This document shows, piece by piece, positions 25,001-33,743 of a stretch of DNA of 64,000 nucleotides. The notes below the pieces were generated by a model. It had not been told where the DNA came from, ran no database searches, and saw only the letters and a program-made list of their open reading frames with translations. The DNA is taken from assembly GCF_900105755.1 (NCBI RefSeq), contig NZ_FNTQ01000001.1:4340001-4404000 (forward strand). The letters run 5' to 3'. Each line of letters opens with the position of its first letter. Positions within the stretch are counted from its first letter, which is position 1. Source of the DNA: Streptomyces sp. Ag109_O5-10 (lineage in GTDB: Bacteria; Actinomycetota; Actinomycetes; Streptomycetales; Streptomycetaceae). A program made the position numbers and the translations under genes.

Positions 25001-25083
25001 CCGACGAGTGGACCGGGACCGGCGACGACGGTGAGGACTGCCAGCGCGGCGACGACGCCACGGGCGGTGGTACGACGAGCCAT
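22009..25083 (-). CDS. Secreted FG-GAP/VCBS-repeat protein with FlgD-like Ig domain
   Basis: A 1024-residue secreted protein. An N-terminal signal (MARRTTARGVVAALAVLTVV to about residue 30) is followed by a large region, about residues 40-640, with WD/beta-propeller-like spacing and many Gly and Thr residues. At about 690-800 an Ig-like domain (TGTVVRTLSGGAVQGNLTARWD then GALVPNGAYTFTVT) resembles the FlgD-type domain. The C-terminal 220 residues hold at least four Asp-rich calcium-binding loops: DLDGDRRNDI, DISGDGRPDL, DLNGDGIGDL and DLTGDGNADL, each in a VCBS/FG-GAP repeat. The ATG at 25083 has AGGAGG at good spacing. It probably acts in extracellular binding. It sits between two pieces of a decayed aminotransferase gene. 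Confidence 0.88.
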   Translation of the reverse strand: MARRTTARGVVAALAVLTVVAGPGPLVGTADAGDGTGSTARATEKVFQSDRYQPRADRLYSAGTDGYLHAQEGRSGYLWTSYATGATTELGELPRVEFAGYLGSSSDIVTDVVSPTQKVVLRDLSAATSTDVTLTHGTYMATYGTHVLTQARDTGGSRTLWLYGGDAPADGTLVDGWPAGITSNFRVLGGDSGTAVVGYALGGVQHLALVDLAAAKVTGDVTLSAAPAAVALSADRLVWYPSGTTPTAHVLDRGDLTAPGTTVPLPGTEGTPSVGIAGDWLVVARTVPSNPSNLADESGEQLMAVPVTGGAPVTLLRHANSSVVPAPDGGLLVVGGADAGHWAVRRVTGTGADTPALTELTAVPPVAAKITRLSLENGTLATDEANSSFLGAYYTRPIAADGTPGTRTWEKWDGLDTGPYATGDGRAVTFTADADPVGSYVQSVDRDDQAGFFYLPSATGTVLDVTGRYAVVNGSFPSKQYVGDLGVYTDLQPVLTRSVTAASVWGSSLWTPGSGNGVVTARNLKTGATAATVSTGAPCVPKELQVVSRWIYWSCGTGGTAGVWDRTAKKNIPVPSGQVQLGDGYLVRQDTTTGTLLLTAFADGTATTREIADLPAGTSGGRGTTWTVDKFGGPVAYVDAENRIHLVPSGVATQPLSAVESETTGNAGENSAADSPWWQWRGLLSKPAASWTATLTSKATGTVVRTLSGGAVQGNLTARWDIRDAKGALVPNGAYTFTVTIPPADGSGRALTVSQTVQVSDGAAVRHDFTSAGSWAPDGTGDILTLSSSGTVSYRPGTGTGTLGKAMSASGWPASVKLFPFGDLDGDRRNDILVRFSSGELRVYRTMLGQAFLTSTPHTSLGKGWNQYDVLTSPGDISGDGRPDLIARNSATGAVYLYRGTSTGKLTARVKLYADWKTYKKIVGVGDLNGDGIGDLVAQDKSNNLYRYLGTGKGTFSARVKLSSSWGGSYDTVIGAGDLTGDGNADLLSRDTSGNLWRNNGNGKGVFGARTKIATGWRGYKGIF

Positions 25084-25374
25084 CGTCGCCTCCTGGGGGC
25101 TTCCGGCGGAAAGAGGCGTGCCGGAGGCCGACGGTCGGGAAGGCGTGTATTGATGCTGCCGCGAAATATCCGCCCCCGAACTTCCCCCCACACGCGGCGA
25201 GTTGATGATAACAGTGGCCACAGGTTTCTCTGAGGCACCGGTAGGACGAGATCCCGATCGTCTTCGCGACGGCCACCGGATCGGCGACCCCAGGTCCCTT
25301 CTCGGCGCACCCGCCGTTGTCGGTGACGTCGATGCCGTCGCCGCGCGCCGGACAAAATGCTCCCTGCCGCAGCG
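25084..25374. other. Region upstream of the FG-GAP gene, no gene supported
   Basis: These 290 bases hold the promoter region of the FG-GAP gene. GC content is lower than the neighbours at 25150-25240. Several open frames exist but none shows a ribosome-binding site or a recognisable product. Confidence 0.4.
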
Positions 25375-25458
25375 GGCGCCCCCTGCGCCCGGCTCGCATT
25401 CTGCAAACGCACCGAGGTGCTGCCGGGTGCGGCGGAAAGGCTCCGCAAAGCGCTCGCG
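25375..25458 (+). pseudogene. Decayed aminotransferase fragment B (extreme C-terminus)
   Basis: Translation gives GAPCARLAFCKRTEVLPGAA then ERLRKALA. It matches GAPFVRFAFCKRTGVLEEAA then TRLKTLAG of the intact gene and FAFCKRAEVLKEAAERLRRLS of fragment C. About 40 codons that should separate fragment A from fragment B are missing or replaced by the FG-GAP gene. A and B together look like one old copy. Confidence 0.72.
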
Positions 25459-25515
25459 CACCGGAGGCCGCACGCTCCCGGCCGTGGTATAGGCGCTTGC
25501 CGCACGACAGAGCGA

Positions 25516-25537
25516 GACGTACAATTTCTTGTACGTC
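25516..25537 (+). promoter_or_regulatory. Probable YefM operator palindrome
   Basis: GACGTACAA-TTTC-TTGTACGTC is a perfect 9-base inverted repeat ending 16 bases before the yefM start. The well-studied E. coli YefM operator contains TGTACA-type palindromes, and GTACAA/TTGTAC fits that core. It is therefore a good candidate for autorepression by the YefM-YoeB complex. Confidence 0.7.
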
Positions 25538-25552
25538 GAAGGAGGGTTGATC

Positions 25553-25810
25553 GTGAAGACCATGACGTATTCCGAGTCCCGCGCGCGGTACGCCGAGGTA
25601 CTCAACTCCGTCACCGACGACCGCGAGGAGGTCGTCATCACCCGGGCCGGACATGAGCCGGTCGTCATCGTCTCCCTTGAGGACTACGAGTCCCTGAAGG
25701 AGACCGCGTACCTGCTGCGAAGCCCGGCGAACGCCCGGCGCCTGCTCGCCTCCATCGACGAGCTGGAGAACGGCGGCGGCACCGTACGCGAACTGGCGAC
25801 CGACGAATGA
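25553..25810 (+). CDS. yefM: YefM-type antitoxin (Phd/YefM family)
   Basis: An 85-residue antitoxin. The N-terminal DNA-binding part has MTYSESRARYAEVLNSV and REEVVITRAGHEPVVIVSLEDYESLKET, the Phd/YefM core, at about residues 26-54. The C-terminal portion is acidic and probably unstructured when free, as needed to wrap the toxin. The GTG at 25553 follows GGAGG at 7 bases; an ATG three codons later is also possible. The toxin gene starts 10 bases after the stop. The module lies between aminotransferase fragments B and C, an accessory setting. Confidence 0.88.
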   Translation: MKTMTYSESRARYAEVLNSVTDDREEVVITRAGHEPVVIVSLEDYESLKETAYLLRSPANARRLLASIDELENGGGTVRELATDE

Positions 25811-25820
25811 GGGCCCCGAG

Positions 25821-26081
25821 TTGAAGATCACCTTCTCCTCCCGCGCCTGGGAGGACTACCTGTGGTGGCAGCTTCAGGACCGGAAGATCCTGAAGCGCAT
25901 CAACACGCTCATCGCGGACATCGCCCGGAACGGCAACGAGGGGATCGGCAAACCGGAACCGCTCAAGCACGGATTCCAGGGCTACTGGTCGCGCCGCATC
26001 AACGACGAGCACAGACTGATCTACAAGGCCACCGAGGACGCCGTCCTGATCGCACAGTGCCGCTACCACTACGAGAGCTGA
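25821..26081 (+). CDS. yoeB: YoeB-type toxin, ribosome-dependent endoribonuclease
   Basis: An 86-residue toxin of the RelE/YoeB fold that cuts mRNA at the ribosomal A site. It aligns with E. coli YoeB along its length: FSSRAWEDYLWWQLQDRKILKRIN at the start, GKPEPLKHGFQGYWSRRINDEHRLIYK (with the catalytic Glu at about 46 and Arg near 65), and AQCRYHYES at the end with the conserved His-Tyr pair. All key residues look present. The start codon is TTG with only GAG upstream, so toxin translation should be weak relative to the antitoxin. It follows yefM by 10 bases. Confidence 0.9.
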   Translation: MKITFSSRAWEDYLWWQLQDRKILKRINTLIADIARNGNEGIGKPEPLKHGFQGYWSRRINDEHRLIYKATEDAVLIAQCRYHYES

Positions 26082-26239
26082 CCGGTGAACCGCGGCGATC
26101 CACCGTTCCCGTCCCATCCGCACGGTGCGCTCAGTCGTACGGCGGAGAGCGACGGACTTCTCAGCCCGCGCCTCGGTCGGCGACGGCTTACCTTGGTGGG
26201 CCCGGTGCGCCACGCGTGAATGGGTGTACGAAGGAGGCG

Positions 26240-26673
26240 TGGCCTGGGTGACGTCGACGCCGGAGCTGGTCGCGGCGGTGCGCTCGGCCAAGCAGTTCCT
26301 GACGTACGTCGCCTCGGGCCCCTTCCAGTACGCGATCGCGGAGGCCCTCGCGCTCCCCGACGCGTACTTCGAGGCGTTCCGCCGGGACATGCAGACCAAG
26401 CGCGACATCCTCGCGGCGGGCCTGACGGAGGCGGGCTTCCAGGTCTACGACACCGCCGGCACGTACTTCATCACCACCGACATCCGCCCCCTCGGCGAGA
26501 CGGACGGCTTCGCCTTCTGCCGCTCCCTGCCGGAACGCGCGGGCGTCGTCGCCATCCCCAACGCCGTCTTCTACGACCACCGCGAGGAAGGAGCCTCGTT
26601 CGTGCGGTTCGCCTTCTGCAAGCGGGCGGAGGTCCTGAAGGAGGCGGCGGAACGGCTGCGCCGGCTGTCGTAG
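26240..26673 (+). pseudogene. Aminotransferase fragment C (intact C-terminal 140 codons)
   Basis: The frame from WVTSTPELVAAVRSAKQFL through FAFCKRAEVLKEAAERLRRLS is an open and well-preserved C-terminal third of the same aminotransferase family as 20447-21628. It has no N-terminal part and no active-site Lys. A run of bases such as GCGCTCGGCCAAGCAGTTCC is shared exactly with the intact gene, and the proteins are roughly three-quarters identical by eye. An AAGGAGG precedes it, but a translated product could not be catalytic. The stretch 26082-26239 before it and 26674-26767 after it shows no gene. Confidence 0.85.
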
Positions 26674-26767
26674 CTCCGGGGCGCCGCAGCTCGCCTCTCC
26701 ACGGGACGCTTCCTCCATCGGGCGCACATTTCTCGCACCTGACCCGATCCCCCGGCACTGTGCGAAT

Positions 26768-27949
26768 GTGAGCCACGCCAGCACCACCGCCCTCGCCCCG
26801 CCCGTCGCGCAGCGGCCCGGCGCCCGGCTGTCCGTCGTCGCCGCGGGCGGGGTCGCCGTGGGACTGTTCGCGGCGGCACGGCTCACCGGCATGGCCGTGC
26901 TGGCGCTGGCCGCGTGGGCGGGCGGGCGGCATCCGCTGACGCTGCTCGGGCGGTCGTGGGACGCGGCGTGGTACCTGGGGATCGCGGCGCACGGCTACGG
27001 CCGCACCCTGTACTTCGGGCCCGGCATCGTCCACAGCGACCTGGCGTTCTTCCCGCTCTACCCGGCTCTCATCCGGACCCTGACGGCCGTGACCCCGCTG
27101 AGCGGGGCCGGCGCGGGGCTGCTGGTGTCATGGACGGCCGCCGCCGTCGCCGCGAGCGGGATCTACGCGGTGGGCGCCCGGCTGCACGGCCGGGCGGTGG
27201 GCACCGCCCTGGTGCTGCTCTGGGGGCTGCTTCCGCACTCCGTGGTGCTGTCCATGGCGTACACGGAACCGGTGCTGACCGCCTTCGCCGCCTGGTCGCT
27301 GTACGCCGTCATGGCCGGGAACTGGCTGTGGGCGGGCACCCTGGCCGCCCTGGCCGGGCTGTCCCGACCGAACGGCTTCGCGGTCGCCGCGGCCGTGCTG
27401 CTCGCCGCCGGGCACGAGCTGTACCGCTCCCGCGGCAGGGTTACCCACAGGCTGTGGACGGGCGCGGCGCTCGCTCCGCTGGGCTGGACCGCGTACGTCC
27501 TGTGGGTCGGCAGCCGCACCGGCGACGCGCTGGGCGGTTACTTCGGCGTCCAGCGGCTGTGGGGCTCGCGCTTCGACTTCGGCCGGGGCTCGCTGGCGTT
27601 CGTCCGTACGCTGCTGCTGCGCGGCGACCGGTTCGTCTTCCCGATGACGCTGGTCATCGTCGCGGCGGCGGTGGTGCTGTTCGCCCTGCTGGCCCTGGAC
27701 CGCGCCCCGCTCCCGCTGCTCGCCCACACCGCCGTGCTCCTGCTGATCACCCTCGGCGGCTCGGGCTTCTTCGAGTCGAAGCCGCGCTTCCTGCTCCCGG
27801 CCTTCCCGCTGCTGCTGCCGCTGGCCAGGGCGCTGGTCCGCACGGCGAGAGCCCGGCCCTGGCACGCGACAGTGGTGGTCACGGCCCTGGCCGGGCTCTC
27901 GTTCGGCTACGGCACCTACCTCGTCGTCTACGCGCAGACGCCGCTGTAG
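26768..27949 (+). CDS. Polytopic glycosyltransferase (PIG-V/mannosyltransferase-like)
   Basis: A 393-residue membrane protein with about nine to eleven hydrophobic segments. LGRSWDAAWYLGIAAHGYG (about residues 60-78) contains the acidic-plus-W/Y loop found after the first helix of GT-C enzymes, and SDLAFFPLYPALIRTL and AGLSRPNGFAVA further match the PIG-V/mannosyltransferase family. The C-terminal loop GGSGFFESKPRFLLPAFPLL is also typical. It probably transfers a sugar from a polyprenyl-phosphate donor on the outer face of the membrane. The GTG at 26768 lacks a clear ribosome-binding site, so a leaderless message is possible. Confidence 0.8.
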   Translation: MSHASTTALAPPVAQRPGARLSVVAAGGVAVGLFAAARLTGMAVLALAAWAGGRHPLTLLGRSWDAAWYLGIAAHGYGRTLYFGPGIVHSDLAFFPLYPALIRTLTAVTPLSGAGAGLLVSWTAAAVAASGIYAVGARLHGRAVGTALVLLWGLLPHSVVLSMAYTEPVLTAFAAWSLYAVMAGNWLWAGTLAALAGLSRPNGFAVAAAVLLAAGHELYRSRGRVTHRLWTGAALAPLGWTAYVLWVGSRTGDALGGYFGVQRLWGSRFDFGRGSLAFVRTLLLRGDRFVFPMTLVIVAAAVVLFALLALDRAPLPLLAHTAVLLLITLGGSGFFESKPRFLLPAFPLLLPLARALVRTARARPWHATVVVTALAGLSFGYGTYLVVYAQTPL

Positions 27950-27962
27950 GCCGCTTCAGGTC

Positions 27963-28493
27963 CTACTCCTCGCCGTCCTCCGGCTCGTCGGCCTCGTTGA
28001 CGGCCTCCTCCAGGCCGAGCTGCTCGACCAGCCACTTGTCGAACTCGATCGCGGCCCGCACCCAGCTGACCGTGGACGACACGAAGTGGTTGATGTCGAC
28101 GCCCGTGCCGATCAGCATCTGGGCCTCACCGATGAGACGGACCGTGCCGTCGTCGTGGGTGTGGGTGTAGACCTTGGGCCACAGGGTCCGCCGGTTCCAG
28201 TCGTCGATGGACTCGAGCAGCTGCGGCTTCTCGTCGATCTTGTGGGGGCGGTCGTAGAACGTCCGCACCGAGAAGACGGCCTGCTCGTCCTCGCCGCGGA
28301 ACATGAAGTACGTGCGGAACTGCTCCCACGGCGCCGCGAGGTCGCCCTCGTCGTCGACGACGTACTTGAGCTCCATCTGGTCGAGGAGCTGCTTCACAAG
28401 ATCCTGATCCGGGACGACGGGGCCCGCCGGTCCTTGGGGCTGCGGCTCGGGCTGGCCCCCGAAGTTCGGAATCGAGGACGGGTCGATGGTCAC
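27963..28493 (-). CDS. YbjN domain-containing protein
   Basis: A 176-residue acidic protein. After a Pro/Gly-rich N-terminus, the YbjN/CesT-like alpha-beta domain runs from about residue 38 (QDLVKQLLDQMELKYVVDDEG) to 150, with FRTYFMFRGEDEQAVFSVRTF and the helix LLESIDDWNRRTLWPKVYTH. The last 15 residues are nearly all acidic. Actinobacterial YbjN proteins may act as chaperone-like or sensory proteins; no function is fixed. I chose the GTG at 28493 because AAGGG lies 8 bases upstream; the ATG at 28574 would add 27 residues. It lies next to clpB on the same strand. Confidence 0.78.
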   Translation of the reverse strand: MTIDPSSIPNFGGQPEPQPQGPAGPVVPDQDLVKQLLDQMELKYVVDDEGDLAAPWEQFRTYFMFRGEDEQAVFSVRTFYDRPHKIDEKPQLLESIDDWNRRTLWPKVYTHTHDDGTVRLIGEAQMLIGTGVDINHFVSSTVSWVRAAIEFDKWLVEQLGLEEAVNEADEPEDGEE

Positions 28494-28595
28494 CGTGTTT
28501 TTCCCTTCATACGGATTCCGCCATCCTCCCCCATCCGGGGCGGGGGGTGGCAACCCCTGCCCCGGCGGGTTCATCTCGCGTTGGCGCAATTCCGC

Positions 28596-31229
<2,634 letters not shown>

Positions 31230-31282
31230 GTTCGCGTTCTCCTCCTCGGCGTCGTTCGGCTGACTCAGCCAACGTACACAAA

Positions 31283-31303
31283 GTTGAGTCTATTCCACTC
31301 AAG
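31283..31303 (-). promoter_or_regulatory. HspR operator (HAIR) upstream of clpB
   Basis: On the minus strand CTTGAGT-GGAATAG-ACTCAAC matches the HAIR consensus CTTGAGT-N7-ACTCAAG with one mismatch. It lies 54 bases before the clpB start. HspR is known to bind such sites in Streptomyces. Confidence 0.88.
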
Positions 31304-31558
31304 GTGCGAGCGGGAGCCCTTCCTGGGGCCGCCTTTCGGGCCATGTGCACGTGGGTGATTGCCGGAGGAAGAACCTGGCCCGGGCGGCGGCCGGGAGCGC
31401 GGCGGCGAAGGCGCCGGGGCAGGAGAGGCGGGCGGGAACGCCGGGTGCGGGTGAGGGCGGCACGGGGCCGGGGCGGCCACCCTGTTCCGGCAGCCAGTTT
31501 CAGCCACCGTGAAGCATTGCCGAAACCAGGGGATACTCCGAAATGTCGCCCTAAAACT
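31304..31558. other. Intergenic sequence upstream of clpB and downstream of the DSSW locus
   Basis: About 255 bases with no supported gene. The part 31380-31480 is a run of GC-rich, purine-rich sequence. The clpB promoter is presumed near 31280-31330. Confidence 0.4.
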
Positions 31559-31599
31559 GCAGCGGCGTCACCGTGTTCAGGTCACGGTGACGCCGCTGC
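31559..31599 (-). terminator. Strong intrinsic terminator of the DSSW-peptide operon
   Basis: A perfect 17-base stem (GCAGCGGCGTCACCGTG paired with its complement) has a 7-base loop. Reading on the minus strand it is followed by AGTTTTAG. It begins 44 bases after the stop codon of the Rieske-like gene. Confidence 0.88.
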
Positions 31600-31642
31600 G
31601 GGGGGAAGCACCTGAGCGATCTTTTACGACGGGGGAATCGCG

Positions 31643-31978
31643 TCAGGCACTGCGGGGGGTGGCAGAGATGGTCCTCACGTCCGGGACATCCGGCTCAGCC
31701 AGCCGGTGGTCCCGTTGGTCCAGGTTCACAAAGATCATTCCGTACCGGATCGCGCACCGCACGGGCTGCGGCGCACCCCGGGGCTTGCGCAGACACCGGT
31801 ACGCCCGTACGTCCTCGTCCTCGTCGCGCGTGACGACGACCGGCTCACCGAAGACAGTCACCATCAACGAGTCACCGGAGTGGGGGATCGCGGTGACGAG
31901 GTCGATGAAGTGCCAGCCCGAGCGGTAGGCGGTGGCCATTTCCCGGCGGAAGGAGCGGTCGTCGGGTGGGGTGGTCAT
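31643..31978 (-). CDS. Small Rieske-oxygenase-like protein lacking cluster ligands
   Basis: A 111-residue protein. The region YRSGWHFIDLVTAIPHSGDSL then VFGEPVVVTRDEDEDVRAYRCL (about residues 18-68) follows the pattern of the N-terminal part of Rieske ring-hydroxylating oxygenases, and RYGMIFVNLD (about 79-88) resembles their G-x-IFVNLD strand. The segment between has CLRKPRGAPQPVRC, so the C-x-H and C-x-x-H cluster ligands are absent. It therefore probably does not hold an iron-sulfur cluster and may act as a binding or partner protein. Its ATG overlaps the stop of the DSSW-peptide gene (ATGA), so the two are made together. The operon ends at a strong terminator. Confidence 0.7.
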   Translation of the reverse strand: MTTPPDDRSFRREMATAYRSGWHFIDLVTAIPHSGDSLMVTVFGEPVVVTRDEDEDVRAYRCLRKPRGAPQPVRCAIRYGMIFVNLDQRDHRLAEPDVPDVRTISATPRSA

Positions 31979-32223
31979 GACGATACGGCCCAGCTGCTGT
32001 CGGCCGGGGCAACCCATGAGCTGTCCCCGGGGACGTCGGACGCCACGATCGACCAACTGCTGTCACCTGGGACGGCGGCGGTGGTGCTCCAGCTGCTGTC
32101 CCCCGCGATATCACTCTTCGTCGCCGAGAGGCCGCCCACTGCTCCGAAGGCCACAACCGCGGAGAAGGCGGCAACAAGCACCGAGCGAAGCATTCTCTTA
32201 TGCATAGTCGGCTTCGTCCTCAT
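31975..32223 (-). CDS. Secreted peptide precursor with four DSSW motifs
   Basis: An 82-residue protein that I do not recognise from any described family. Residues 1-35 form a Sec-type signal (basic MRTKPTMHKRMLRS, hydrophobic core VLVAAFSAVVAFGAVGGL, then SATKS). The remaining 47 residues carry DSSW at about 42, 54, 67 and 75. Three copies have the wider form (A/P)GDSSW(S/V) with spacing of 12 and 13, and the last is ADSSWAV. The DNA repeats are visible but not identical, so the motif is kept at protein level. The ATG at 32223 has AGAGGTG upstream. It overlaps the next gene by ATGA. A pheromone, a modified-peptide precursor or a cell-wall peptide are all possible. Confidence 0.75.
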   Translation of the reverse strand: MRTKPTMHKRMLRSVLVAAFSAVVAFGAVGGLSATKSDIAGDSSWSTTAAVPGDSSWSIVASDVPGDSSWVAPADSSWAVSS

Positions 32224-32304
32224 TTGAAGGTCACCTCTCCCCCGTCCGAATACGACGATGGCCCATTCCGGCACGTCGTGGCCACACAATCGATGCATCA
32301 TGTT

Positions 32305-32318
32305 CCTGCACGTTCAGG
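32305..32318. promoter_or_regulatory. Near-perfect palindrome in the DSSW/regulator divergent promoter region
   Basis: CCTGCACGTTCAGG reads CCTG-N-ACGT-N-CAGG on both strands. It sits 18 bases before the regulator start and about 80 bases upstream of the peptide start. It is a candidate operator for one of the flanking regulators; no binding is known. Confidence 0.45.
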
Positions 32319-32336
32319 ACCCTGGGGGGTGGAGAT

Positions 32337-33341
32337 TTGGCAATAAATGAGACTAAGCGGACACATCCCCACGGGCTGACCGACCTGTGCGAGGACGGGC
32401 GCCGTCTCTACGGGAACGCTCTCCGGACGGGACGCGTCGCCCGTGCGGATGTGGAACCGGCGCCTTGTTTGATGGAGTTCGCCCTCCTTCATGCCGATCC
32501 CGACGACCCGAACTGGCTGCGCCCGGTCCCCCCGTCGATCGCCCTCGCCCAGCGGCTGAACCCGATCGAGAGCGAGATCACCCAACGCAGGCGGATGTCG
32601 ATCGAACTCGCCGACGCTTTCGAGCCGTTCATGACCCTCAGCGCGCAGTCCACGACGACCACGCACTCCATCACGGTGCTGGAGGGCCTGGACCGGATCA
32701 ACGCGGCCCTCGATCTGGCCACCTCTCAGTGCCAGACCGAGATGCTCACCGTCCAGCCCAGCCGCCGGCGCCTGGAACACACGCTCACCAAGGCCCTGGA
32801 ACGCGACCGGCCGCTGATCGAACGCGGCTGCCGCATCCGCACGCTCTACCAGCACCCGGCCCGCTACAGCCCCGAGACGCTCGCCTACGTCGCCCAGTTC
32901 ACCGACGGCAAGGTGGAGTACCGCACGATCGACGAACTCGTCGAGCGGCTCATCATCTGCGACGAGACCGTGGCCTTCATCCCCACCCGCGACGACGGGG
33001 AGATCGCCCTCGAACTGCGGCACCCGGGGCTCGTCCGATACCTGATCAAGGTCTTCGAGTTCATGTGGAACCGAGCGGTCCCGCTGAGTGCAGGCGCGCC
33101 CTACGAGACCGCCCCCGACGGCATCACCGAGGTCCAGCACTCCATCGCCAAGCTCCTCATCGAGGGCCACGTCGACGAGGCGATAGCCCGCCGCCTGGGC
33201 ATGAACGTCCGCACCTGCCGGGCCCACATCGCCAAACTGGCCCAGCTCCTGGGCAGCGGCAGCCGCGCGCAACTGGGCTTCCTGATCGCCCAGTCCGGAA
33301 TCCTGGATCAGACGCCTCCCGAGGAGGCCGGCAGGCCGTGA
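32337..33341 (+). CDS. LuxR-type HTH regulator, divergent from the DSSW peptide gene
   Basis: A 334-residue regulator. The C-terminal 65 residues form a LuxR/GerE-like HTH: QHSIAKLLIEGHVDEAIARRLGMNVRTCRAHIAKL at about 260-295. The central part (about 110-220), including TEMLTVQPSRRRLEHTL and RGCRIRTLYQHPARYSPE, resembles the PLD-like sensory region seen in many Streptomyces HTH regulators of this class. The N-terminal HGLTDLCEDGRRLYGNALRTG is shared with the regulators at 33706 and 33348. The start is TTG 32337 with GGTGGAG close upstream. It is divergent from the peptide operon, and the intergenic palindrome suggests direct control. Confidence 0.82.
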   Translation: MAINETKRTHPHGLTDLCEDGRRLYGNALRTGRVARADVEPAPCLMEFALLHADPDDPNWLRPVPPSIALAQRLNPIESEITQRRRMSIELADAFEPFMTLSAQSTTTTHSITVLEGLDRINAALDLATSQCQTEMLTVQPSRRRLEHTLTKALERDRPLIERGCRIRTLYQHPARYSPETLAYVAQFTDGKVEYRTIDELVERLIICDETVAFIPTRDDGEIALELRHPGLVRYLIKVFEFMWNRAVPLSAGAPYETAPDGITEVQHSIAKLLIEGHVDEAIARRLGMNVRTCRAHIAKLAQLLGSGSRAQLGFLIAQSGILDQTPPEEAGRP

Positions 33342-33347
33342 CCCCCC

Positions 33348-33743
33348 ACCCCTCGTGCCGAGCACGGCGTCGAGGACCTGTGCCCCGAGGGGACGGAACT
33401 CTACGAAAGGGCCCTCGGCAACGGGCACGTCTCCGCCCAGGACGCCAGGGGCGCGCCCTGCCTTGTCGACCTCGGCCTCCTGCACCCGGCGCCCGACGAC
33501 GCGGGCCGCCTGGAGCCCGCCGCCCCGGAGGTCGCGCCGACCCGGCTGCGGCGCGGGGCCCGCGCCCGCATCACCGAGGAACGGCGGCCGGAGCAGCGCC
33601 TGGTGGAGCTCTGCGAACCGCTGATGAACCTCCGGGGTACCGCCCCGCGTGACGACGGACTCGCCGCCGCCCCCGGCAGCCGGAGCCGCGCTCGGCTCGG
33701 CTGCCTCATCGCACGCTCGGGGATCCTTGATCAGGAAGGCTGA
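33348..33743 (+). pseudogene. Internally deleted third copy of the LuxR-type regulator
   Basis: In the same frame as the upstream regulator, just past its stop, the translation reads EHGVEDLCPEGTELYERALG then CLVDLGLLHPAPDD, the N-terminal part of the family. It ends SRARLGCLIARSGILDQEG, nearly the same as the C-terminus of the upstream regulator (SRAQLGFLIAQSGILDQ). About 210 codons of the middle, including the HTH core, are missing. No in-frame ATG or GTG with a ribosome-binding site precedes it. It overlaps the 3' end of the minus-strand regulator by about 38 bases. Confidence 0.75.

Noticed and set aside
22783..25233. Long plus-strand open frame opposite the FG-GAP gene
   Set aside because: Composition is Gly/Val/Arg/Asp rich as expected for an antisense shadow; the minus strand has signal peptide, ribosome-binding site and clear repeats.
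26240..26673. A functional small aminotransferase-like protein
   Set aside because: It lacks the N-terminal domain, the Schiff-base Lys and the dimer arm, so catalysis is not possible.
31643..31978. Active Rieske oxygenase component
   Set aside because: The Cys and His cluster ligands are absent and the protein is far too short.
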